The position numbers and the translations under genes were made by a program. From positions 310,001-374,000 of the forward strand of contig NZ_JAIQXT010000003.1 in the NCBI RefSeq assembly GCF_020177055.1: DNA of 64,000 nt, in the 5' to 3' direction. Under the pieces are notes generated by a model that saw only the letters and a program-made list of their open reading frames with translations, made no database searches and was not told the DNA's origin. Source of the DNA: Sphingomonas sp. R647. Its GTDB lineage: Bacteria; Pseudomonadota; Alphaproteobacteria; Sphingomonadales; Sphingomonadaceae. Shown here piece by piece: positions 1-6,662 of this stretch (the first letter of the stretch is position 1; every line of letters begins with the position of its first letter).

Positions 1-934
1 TGCGGGCGAGGCCGCGCAGTTCGAACAGCCGTGCCTCGTCCGCCTCCAGCGCGGCGGGGTCGAAGGCGAGTGCTTCGGCGGCGGTGTCGATGCCTTCCTG
101 CGTCGCGCTGCCTTCGTTCAGCGCGCGGTCGAGCGCGGCGAGGGCTTCGGTGAGCGCGGGGTGGTCCTCAGCGATTCGCTCAAGGATGCGCGCCGCCTGA
201 CGCAGCCGGGTGAGCGCGCCGTCCGACCCGTCGATCAGCTCGGCGATCGCCTGAAGCTCGCCCGCGATCTTCTCGCCGCGCTGCATCGTCGCGCGACGCT
301 CGGCCAGTACCGCTTCTTCGCCGGGTTCGGGGGCTAGTTTGGTGAGTTCTGCGACGGCATGTTCGAGCCATTCGCGGTCGCGCGCTGCGCTTTCCTGTTC
401 GGCGTGCGCGGCGGCGAGGGCGTCTTCGGCTTCACGTAGCGCGCGATGGGCCGAGGCGACGGCGCCGGTATCGGCGCGGGCGAAGCTGTCGAGCAAGGCG
501 CGGTGGCCGCGCGGGTTGAGCAGGCCGCGATCGTCATGCTGGCCGTGGATCTCGACCAGCAGCGCGCCGAGTTCCCTCAAAAGTCCAGCGGACGCGGGCT
601 GATCGTTGACATAGGCGCGGCTGCCGCCATCGGCCTTGACCAGGCGGCGGATCGTCAGTGGTTCGGACGGGTCGTGGTCGAGGCCACTGTCGCCGAGCAG
701 GGCGGCGATCGGAGCGAGGTCTGACGGTTCGAAGCTGGCAGTCACCACGGCCTGTGCTGCGCCTTGCCGCACCAGCCCGCTATCGGCGCGCGCGCCGAGC
801 GCGAGGCCGAGCGAGTCGAGCAGGATCGACTTGCCCGCCCCGGTTTCGCCGGTGAGCACGCCGAGGCCGGCACCGAAATCGAGGTCGAGCGCCTCGATCA
901 GCACCACGTCGCGAATGGAAAGCGCGGTCAACAT
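1..934 (-). CDS. recN: DNA repair protein RecN, 3' part outside window
   Basis: RecN is an SMC-like ATPase that acts early in recombinational repair of double-strand breaks. The visible N-terminal 311 codons start MLTALSIRDVVLIEALDLDF and carry the Walker A motif GETGAGKS at residues 29-36. They then run into an Ala/Glu/Arg-rich region that fits the start of the coiled coil. Family members are about 550 residues, so the C-terminal half with Walker B lies off the left edge. bamD lies just upstream on the same strand with a 64-bp gap, the usual bamD-recN order in alphaproteobacteria. The ATG at 934 was chosen because it gives the family-typical N terminus. Confidence 0.93.
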   Translation of the reverse strand, partial: MLTALSIRDVVLIEALDLDFGAGLGVLTGETGAGKSILLDSLGLALGARADSGLVRQGAAQAVVTASFEPSDLAPIAALLGDSGLDHDPSEPLTIRRLVKADGGSRAYVNDQPASAGLLRELGALLVEIHGQHDDRGLLNPRGHRALLDSFARADTGAVASAHRALREAEDALAAAHAEQESAARDREWLEHAVAELTKLAPEPGEEAVLAERRATMQRGEKIAGELQAIAELIDGSDGALTRLRQAARILERIAEDHPALTEALAALDRALNEGSATQEGIDTAAEALAFDPAALEADEARLFELRGLAR

Positions 935-998
935 GCGCCCGCATTACCCCTTTTTGTTCCGCTGTGGGAGAGGGGATGTGCCTGGAGGCTGCGCGGGG

Positions 999-1856
999 TC
1001 AGTTGGTCGCGGGCGCGGGGGCCGGCGTTTCGTCACGCGCGGGCGGAGGAGCGGGCGTTACCAGCGCCGGAACCGGCACTGCCTCGCCATGCTTCTGCAC
1101 CAGCTCATAGGCGCGCTCATACCATTCGGTACCCGGGTAGTTGGCACCGAGCACGGCCGCCGCCTTCTTCGCCTCGTCCTTCACGCCGAGCGCCAGATAG
1201 CTCTCGGTCAGGCGCATCAACGCTTCGGGCGTGTGCGTGGTGGTCTGATACTGGTCGATCACGCTGCGGAAACGGATGATCGAGGCGAGCCACTGGCCGC
1301 GCACCTGATAGTAACGCCCGACCTCCATCTCCTTGCCCGCGAGATGGTCGCGGACGAGGTCGATCTTGAGCCGCGCGTCGGCAGCGTAGCGCGTGTTGGG
1401 ATAGCGGCGGTTGAGTTCTCCCAGCGCGTCGAGCGCCTGCTGCGTGATCTTCTGGTCGCGCGTCACGTCGCTGACCTGCTCATAATAGCTGAGTGCGATC
1501 AGATAATAGGCGTAGGGCGCGTCGCGGTTGCCCGGGTGCACCGCAAGGAAGCGCTGCGCCGACTGGATCGACTGGGTGTAATTCTTGTCGAGATAATAAG
1601 CGAAGGCGCCCATCAACTGCGCGCGGCGCGCCCACACCGAATAGGGGTGCTGACGCTCAACCTCATCGAACAGCGCGGCGGCGAGCTTGTACTGGCCGCG
1701 ATCGAGCCGGTCCTTGGCCGTCGTGTACAGCGTGCCTACATCGCGCGCGACATAGGGAAGGTCGGCACGCTTTCCGCCGCCGCTGGCGCAACCAGCGATC
1801 GGAAGGGCCAGAACCAGTGCGCCGAGCACGAGCGAGCGGGAGGAAAGCATACGCAT
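999..1856 (-). CDS. bamD: Outer membrane assembly lipoprotein BamD
   Basis: BamD is the essential TPR lipoprotein of the BAM complex that inserts beta-barrel proteins into the outer membrane. The 285-residue product begins MRMLSSRSLVLGALVLALPI and has a lipobox IAGC with the acylated cysteine at residue 23. TPR-like helices follow (YKLAAALFDEVERQHPYSVW and similar). The C-terminal tail is rich in Pro and Ala, beyond the conserved fold. The reading frame stays open far upstream, but the start at 1856 (or the ATG at 1850) gives a proper lipoprotein signal. No strong ribosome binding site is visible. It is followed by recN, and manA is divergent upstream. Confidence 0.93.
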   Translation of the reverse strand: MRMLSSRSLVLGALVLALPIAGCASGGGKRADLPYVARDVGTLYTTAKDRLDRGQYKLAAALFDEVERQHPYSVWARRAQLMGAFAYYLDKNYTQSIQSAQRFLAVHPGNRDAPYAYYLIALSYYEQVSDVTRDQKITQQALDALGELNRRYPNTRYAADARLKIDLVRDHLAGKEMEVGRYYQVRGQWLASIIRFRSVIDQYQTTTHTPEALMRLTESYLALGVKDEAKKAAAVLGANYPGTEWYERAYELVQKHGEAVPVPALVTPAPPPARDETPAPAPATN

Positions 1857-1985
1857 TGCGCCGGTTCTTAGCCGAGCCTGACGCGCTGGCGAAATGTTTT
1901 TTGGGGGTGCTTGCGGTGAACGGGATCGACCGCCAGAATCCGGGCGTTGATGCGAGACGCCGACATTCTCATTCAGGAAGCACCG

Positions 1986-2810
1986 ATGCCCGCGCAACTG
2001 CTCGCCATTCACCGAGTCGAAAAGCCCTGGGGCCGCCACCAGCTGTGGCCCGGCTTTGACGATCCCGCGCCCGATGGCGAGCCGGTGGGGGAGGTATGGT
2101 TCCAGTCGCCGGATGATTCCGCGCCCGACCTGCTCATCAAATATCTGTTCACCAGCGAGAAGCTGTCGGTTCAGGTCCATCCCGACGACGCTGCCGCGCA
2201 TGCTCGCGGATTGCCGCGCGGGAAGGATGAGTGCTGGCTGGTTCTGGATGCCGAGCCTGATTCGACGATCGCGATCGGGCCGCGCGAAGCGGTCGACACT
2301 GCGAAGTTGCGGGCGGCGGCGCAGGATGGGTCGATCGTTGACCTGCTCGACTGGAAGCCGGTGCGCGCGGGCGATTTCTTCTACGCGCCGTCGGGCACGG
2401 TGCATGCGATCGGTGCCGGAATCACGCTGATCGAGGTGCAGCAGAATAGCGACACCACCTATCGCCTCTACGACTATGGCCGCCCGCGCGAGTTGCATCT
2501 TGAGGATGGAATCGATGTGGCGGTGGTCGAGCCATGGGTGCCGCAGCCGAGCCCCGGCATCGTCGAGCATGGGCGCACCTTGCTGGTCGAGGGGCCGAAA
2601 TTCGTGCTCGAGCGGTGGATCGGCGGGGACCGCATGATTCGCCTGCCGCATGGGGAGACCGGATGGCTGGTGCCGGTGCGCGGAACGGGCGAGGTCGACG
2701 GCGTCGCGTGGCAGGCTGGAGATTGCCTGAGCGTCAGTGGCAGCGCGGTGCTGACCGCCTCGCCGGACGCCGACCTGCTGTTTGCCTATCCCGGCGATAC
2801 GCGCATGTGA
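1986..2810 (+). CDS. manA: Class I mannose-6-phosphate isomerase
   Basis: Interconverts mannose-6-phosphate and fructose-6-phosphate, feeding GDP-mannose and exopolysaccharide synthesis. The 274-residue cupin-fold protein shows the class I zinc ligands: Gln63 and His65 in SVQVHPDD, Glu82 in GKDECW, and His140 in SGTVHAIG. The conserved TYRLYDYGR segment with the catalytic arginine follows. The start at 1986 is preceded by AGGAAG with a 5-nt spacer, so the upstream ATG at 1947 is unlikely. It is short relative to enterobacterial ManA (about 390) but typical of the compact alphaproteobacterial type. Confidence 0.9.
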   Translation: MPAQLLAIHRVEKPWGRHQLWPGFDDPAPDGEPVGEVWFQSPDDSAPDLLIKYLFTSEKLSVQVHPDDAAAHARGLPRGKDECWLVLDAEPDSTIAIGPREAVDTAKLRAAAQDGSIVDLLDWKPVRAGDFFYAPSGTVHAIGAGITLIEVQQNSDTTYRLYDYGRPRELHLEDGIDVAVVEPWVPQPSPGIVEHGRTLLVEGPKFVLERWIGGDRMIRLPHGETGWLVPVRGTGEVDGVAWQAGDCLSVSGSAVLTASPDADLLFAYPGDTRM

Positions 2811-2909
2811 ATCTGGCCGGGCGATGAACGCCGGGTAGTTTTCTGTTCACGCAACTTCCTGTCTCTGCGAGCCGTTTAGCCCCGGCACTCAAGATGCAGG
2901 AGAAGTTCC

Positions 2910-3476
2910 ATGCGTACCCCTCTGATCGCTGCCATCCTGGCGTCGGTAGCTCTGGCCCCGGTTCCGGCGATGGCTCAGCAGTCGCCGCGCGAAACGAACC
3001 GCGAGTATCGCGAAGAAGTTCGCGATGCCCAGCGTGACTATCGCCGCGACCTGCGCCGCGCCGATACGCCAGCCGAGCGCCGTGCCGCCCAGCGCGAATA
3101 TCAGCGCGAGGTGCGCGACGCGCGCCAGGATCGCCGCGAGGACCGTCGCGACTGGCGCCAGTATCGCAACTATGACTGGAATCGCCCGGCGCGTGGCCAG
3201 CGGGCTTATTATGCCGACGAATATTATCGGGACGGCCGGTATTATCAGGAGCGCCGCCTGAGCCGTCAGGACCGCATCTATCGCGGGCGCGACGGGCGTT
3301 ACTATTGCCGCCGCAATGATGGCACGACCGGCCTGATCGTTGGCGGGATCGCCGGTGGTTTGCTGGGCAATACGCTGTCGAACGGGCGCTCGAACGTGCT
3401 TGGCACGCTGCTCGGTGCAGCCGGTGGCGCGGCACTCGGCGCGTCAATCGATCGCGGCAACGTGCGCTGCCGCTAA
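2910..3476 (+). CDS. Secreted glycine-zipper 2TM protein
   Basis: A 188-residue protein with a signal peptide (cleavage after AMA, residue 22). The middle is very rich in Arg, Asp and Tyr and has repeated REYREEVRDAQRDYRR-like segments. The C-terminal region has two glycine-zipper helices, GLIVGGIAGGLLGNTL and GTLLGAAGGAALGASI. Glycine-zipper domains of this sort occur in envelope lipoproteins such as SlyB and in RcnB-like periplasmic proteins, so an envelope role is inferred; the precise function is unknown. A good AGGAGA ribosome binding site precedes the ATG. Two cysteines are near the C terminus. Confidence 0.75.
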   Translation: MRTPLIAAILASVALAPVPAMAQQSPRETNREYREEVRDAQRDYRRDLRRADTPAERRAAQREYQREVRDARQDRREDRRDWRQYRNYDWNRPARGQRAYYADEYYRDGRYYQERRLSRQDRIYRGRDGRYYCRRNDGTTGLIVGGIAGGLLGNTLSNGRSNVLGTLLGAAGGAALGASIDRGNVRCR

Positions 3477-3490
3477 CGCAAGTGATGGAG

Positions 3491-3515
3491 CGCCCCGGCT
3501 GATCTGGCCGGGGCG
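3491..3515. terminator. Putative bidirectional hairpin terminator
   Basis: Perfect 9-bp stem CGCCCCGGC / GCCGGGGCG with a 7-nt loop, between the convergent genes ending at 3476 (+) and 3527 (-). There is no clear T-run on either side, so termination strength is uncertain. Confidence 0.5.
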
Positions 3516-3526
3516 TGTCCGTCAGG

Positions 3527-3754
3527 TCAGATCAGGCCGCCGGTCAGGAACAGGCGCAGTCCGCTGATCACCAGCACGACGATGTTGAGGTTCCGACCGG
3601 CCGTGCCGCTCGACAACAAGCCGAAGACGAGGCCGACGACTGCGATCGGGAATGCGATCCAGTTGACCAGCGGCAACAGCGGGATGGGCAGGATGCCGAT
3701 CAGCGCAATGAGCAGCGCGACGGCACCGGTGACGAGCGAGAGAAGGTTCAGCAT
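3527..3754 (-). CDS. Small two-to-three-helix membrane protein
   Basis: A 75-residue very hydrophobic protein beginning MLNLLSLVTGAVALLIALIG, with three candidate membrane helices and few charged residues. It looks like the short inner-membrane proteins of unknown function common in sphingomonads. The reading frame is open upstream to 4078, but that part would overlap the divergent secreted-protein gene and is not hydrophobic. The ATG at 3754 follows an AAGGAG, though with a long spacer of 13 nt. Function unknown. Confidence 0.6.
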   Translation of the reverse strand: MLNLLSLVTGAVALLIALIGILPIPLLPLVNWIAFPIAVVGLVFGLLSSGTAGRNLNIVVLVISGLRLFLTGGLI

Positions 3755-3949
3755 GACGGCAAGATGGCTCCTTGAAGGTGTTTTGGCAAGATAGAACACT
3801 AGGGTCGTGTTAACGATTATGAACGGAGCCGTCGCAGGTGCGACACGCCGCGACACAATAACGACATTCTCGCCAAATCGCTGCGACACCCACTGCCGAT
3901 AAAGAGCACAGCCGCCGATGCGGCGACGAATTTGAAGAGGAGACGTTCG

Positions 3950-4534
3950 ATGAAGAAGTTCGCACTGATGATTGCCGGTCTCGGCATCGCCGCCGCCACC
4001 GTTCCTGCCGCGACCGCGCAGGCCGGGTGGCAGAATATCAACCAGCGCCAGACGCAGCTCGATCAGCGGATCGACCAAGGCGTGCGCAACGGCCAGCTGA
4101 ACCGGAACGAGGCGGCGCGCCTGCGTGCCGAGTTCCGCGGCATCGCGGACCTCGAGATTCGCTATCGCCGTTCGGCGCCCGGCCTGACGATGGCCGAACG
4201 CGCTGACCTCGACCGTCGTTTCGATGCCTTGTCGCGCAAGATCCGCGCCGAGCGTCAGGACAATCAGGGTGCCGGCAATGGTTGGTGGAACATCAACCAG
4301 CGTCAGGCGGTCCTCGATCGCCGGATCGACCAGGGTGTGCGCAGCGGCCAGCTGACCCGCGCCGAGGCAGTCCGTCTGCGCGCCGAGTTCCGCGGGATCG
4401 TCTCGCTTGAAGCACGCTATCGTCAGAGCCGCCCCGGCCTGACGACCGCTGAGCGGGCCGATCTTGACCGCCGCTTCGACGTGCTGGCGCGCAAGATCCG
4501 CTGGGAGCGGCGCGACTGGCAGAATCGCCGCTAA
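3950..4534 (+). CDS. Secreted protein with tandem duplicated domain
   Basis: A 194-residue protein with a signal peptide (MKKFALMIAGLGIAAATVPA) followed by two copies of a segment of about 80 residues. Both copies contain NINQRQ..LD.RIDQGVR.GQL.R.EA.RLRAEFRGI, then RPGLT-like and AERADLDRRFD..(S/A)RKIR. The copies are clearly homologous, so an internal duplication is visible directly. The helical, charge-rich make-up suggests a periplasmic helical bundle; no function is recognised. AGGAG lies just upstream of the ATG at 3950, which favours it over the ATG at 3932. A terminator follows. Confidence 0.7.
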   Translation: MKKFALMIAGLGIAAATVPAATAQAGWQNINQRQTQLDQRIDQGVRNGQLNRNEAARLRAEFRGIADLEIRYRRSAPGLTMAERADLDRRFDALSRKIRAERQDNQGAGNGWWNINQRQAVLDRRIDQGVRSGQLTRAEAVRLRAEFRGIVSLEARYRQSRPGLTTAERADLDRRFDVLARKIRWERRDWQNRR

Positions 4535-4559
4535 GCCTCGGCGCTAAGCTGTAACGATG

Positions 4560-4597
4560 ACGGCCCTCGCACCCCGGTGCGGGGGCCGTTTCGGTTT
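4560..4597 (+). terminator. Rho-independent-like terminator
   Basis: Strong GC-rich hairpin (outer arms ACGGCCC / GGGCCGT, inner arms CGCACC / GGTGCG) followed by TTCGGTTT. It sits 25 bp after the stop of the duplicated-domain gene. Confidence 0.7.
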
Positions 4598-4671
4598 GAA
4601 TGACCCGCCTCACACCGTTTGTGCTGAGATCGTCGAAGCACGGCTCCTGCGCTTTGTGAGGGCGGATGTCG

Positions 4672-4697
4672 CCCTTCGACAAGCTCAGGGCAAACGG
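4672..4697. repeat. Dispersed CCCTTCGACAAGCTCAGGGC-type repeat
   Basis: A 26-nt sequence that recurs with one mismatch at 60964-60989. It contains imperfect self-complementarity and lies between genes. Repeats of this type are common between sphingomonad genes. Confidence 0.7.
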
Positions 4698-4717
4698 AGC
4701 TGGGGCGTCCTATCCAC

Positions 4718-5770
4718 TTACCGAATCGGCTTGCCGCTGTCCTTCCAGCGGTCGAGCACTTGCGACTCCGCCGGCTCGGCATAGCGGGGAAGGACGTCGC
4801 CGCTTTCCACTTCGGCGCGGCGCGGGGCGCGGCGTTCGGTGCTGGGCATCGGGACCGAGGGCGTGGGGCGGAGCAACGGGTTGCCGGGCTTCTGCACTGC
4901 CCCGACCGCCGCGACGGGGGTCGGCATCGGAGTCGGCGTTGCGGCATCGCTCGCGGGCGCGACCGCGAGCTGCGCCTTGGGGCCGGGGACGGGTTCGCCG
5001 CCGCGATAGCTTTGGGTGAAGGCGGCGCCGGTGCCCCAATAGCCCTTCCAGCGATGGAAGAAATGCGCGCCGAACACGCCGGTCATCACCAGCGACTTGT
5101 TCCAGCGCGGGGTGACCGCGTGGGTGTGGTAATGCGTCGCCATGCCTACGGGCGCGAAGACTTCGCCCGCCAGCGCCGCCGAAGCGACCCGCGCGGCGCG
5201 GTCCCAATGGGTGCGCGACGGCTTGCGCGCCATCGACCCGTCACAGGCAAAGCTGAACTGACAGCCGGATTTTTCCGACCCCTGATAGACGACGCCGCAC
5301 ACCGTGCCGGGGAAGGTCGGGTGGCGCGCGCGGTTGAGGATCACCTGTGCCACGGCACGCTGGCCGTCATCTGGCTCGGTCGCGGCTTCGTAATAGATCG
5401 CCGTGGTCAGGCATTGCAGCGCGCGTGCCTTGTCCTGCGCCGATCCGCGCAGGTCGAAGGGCGGGGCTGGGCGGATCGTCGGGTCGGCGACCGCGCCTTC
5501 AGGCACCGGCGTGTCGGGCAGTTCGACCGTGCCGGTGGCGCCCGACGCCTGCGCCGCGCCGTCATCATCGGCGAGCTGGTAAAAGGCCGCGCCGGGGAAA
5601 TGATCGTCGGCCTCATAGCCGGTCGGCTCCGGCCCGGCGAGCCGCGCGCCCTGTTGCGAAGCGTGCAGCGCGGTCAGCCCGGCATGCGCGGAAAAGCCGG
5701 CACCGATCAGCGACGCAATCAGCGCCGCCGCAAGGCCCCTTAGCTGTACCCGTGTCATTCGCCGCAGCAT
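4718..5770 (-). CDS. SleB-type cell wall hydrolase
   Basis: A probable peptidoglycan-cleaving enzyme (Hydrolase_2 / SleB family, lytic-transglycosylase-like). The 350-residue protein has an N-terminal membrane or signal helix (LRGLAAALIASLIGAGFSAH), a linker of about 70 residues, and then the catalytic domain. The catalytic domain has AIYYEAATEPDDGQRAVAQV, whose first Glu is the family's catalytic residue, and GSEKSGCQFSFACDG and ATHYHTHAVTPRWNKSL. The C-terminal 80 residues are Pro-rich and low in complexity. The start is uncertain: ATG 5806, 5770 and 5755 are all possible; 5770 was chosen for its signal-like N terminus. Confidence 0.85.
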   Translation of the reverse strand: MLRRMTRVQLRGLAAALIASLIGAGFSAHAGLTALHASQQGARLAGPEPTGYEADDHFPGAAFYQLADDDGAAQASGATGTVELPDTPVPEGAVADPTIRPAPPFDLRGSAQDKARALQCLTTAIYYEAATEPDDGQRAVAQVILNRARHPTFPGTVCGVVYQGSEKSGCQFSFACDGSMARKPSRTHWDRAARVASAALAGEVFAPVGMATHYHTHAVTPRWNKSLVMTGVFGAHFFHRWKGYWGTGAAFTQSYRGGEPVPGPKAQLAVAPASDAATPTPMPTPVAAVGAVQKPGNPLLRPTPSVPMPSTERRAPRRAEVESGDVLPRYAEPAESQVLDRWKDSGKPIR

Positions 5771-5888
5771 GTTCGTCCCGCCGGGAGAATCCCGAGCCTG
5801 CAACATAGCGTGGCGGGGGTTTAAATTCTGCTGCGGATTTGGGCGCGTCCCGGGGTGAAACGATTGATAGTTAAGGTAATATTAGGGA

Positions 5889-6662
5889 CTACTCGTTGAT
5901 GCGGAAGCTGACCGAAAAGGTGAAGCTCAAGCCTTCACTTGGCCGCCCATTCGTCGTGAGCGGTGCCACGATCCCGGAGAGTGCGGAGCGAACAGCGGCG
6001 GAAACGAGGTGGAACCGATCCTGTGAGCCAAGGCTGCCGTCCGGACGCACGAGCGGGTCGGGCAGATAAGGCGTCATGCTTTCGCAATGCAGCCGTCCTC
6101 CGCCAATCACTGTGCATCGAAGATCGACTTGCCCCTGCGCGAAAGCGCGCAGCGCCTGCCTTGGATATTCGATCAATCGAGGTTTGACCGCGAAGACAAT
6201 GTCGGATCGTAGAGCCTCACCGCTTGAAAGAGGAGGGGGCGGCAGGTCCGTCGCAGCCACTGCCTCATCGAAAAAGAAGGTCCTGAACTGCTCGCTCGTG
6301 GGCTCCGCCGACGCGCGAAGCAGCATCACGCGCAGCCAAGCAGTGCGGCGTAGCCGGTCGTCCGCCGTCGCTTCGGGCGCGGCAGCCTCTACTCGTGCCA
6401 GTTCGGCGAAGCGCTCCGGATCGGTGACAGGACGCTCCCGAGCCTCGATGCATTTCGGGGGCACCCACTGATAGGGGCGGCGGACAACCTGCGCGACGCT
6501 GCACTGGAACCGAAAGCGGCGCGGCTCTGTAGGAAGGTCGGCAGCGATCCGGCGCGCGGTGTCGTGCCGGACCATCGCCTCGCGCCAGCCCGCCGGCGGT
6601 GGGGCCGCCGGGGGAGCGGCGGCCTGTCCGGCAACGCCGAGCAGGACCGCCGCGCCGATCAC
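5889..6662 (-). CDS. Secreted protein with TonB C-terminal-like domain
   Basis: A 257-residue protein with a signal peptide rich in Ala and Pro. The C-terminal part contains YPRQALRAFAQGQVDLRCTV and GRLHCESMTP, which resemble the TonB C-terminal fold (YP..A...G..G.V...v...G.v...), so a TonB-like or periplasmic binding role is inferred with low certainty. It starts with GTG, and its GTGA overlaps the stop of the upstream M16 peptidase gene. The two are therefore probably translationally coupled. Confidence 0.65.
   Translation of the reverse strand: MIGAAVLLGVAGQAAAPPAAPPPAGWREAMVRHDTARRIAADLPTEPRRFRFQCSVAQVVRRPYQWVPPKCIEARERPVTDPERFAELARVEAAAPEATADDRLRRTAWLRVMLLRASAEPTSEQFRTFFFDEAVAATDLPPPPLSSGEALRSDIVFAVKPRLIEYPRQALRAFAQGQVDLRCTVIGGGRLHCESMTPYLPDPLVRPDGSLGSQDRFHLVSAAVRSALSGIVAPLTTNGRPSEGLSFTFSVSFRINE

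Noticed and set aside
1857..2651. N-terminal extension of the bamD frame beyond the lipoprotein start
   Set aside because: It would overlap the divergent manA gene and would bury the signal peptide and lipobox.
4672..4697. Insertion-sequence end
   Set aside because: The motif has no transposase nearby and its second copy (60964) has none either; it behaves as a short dispersed repeat.
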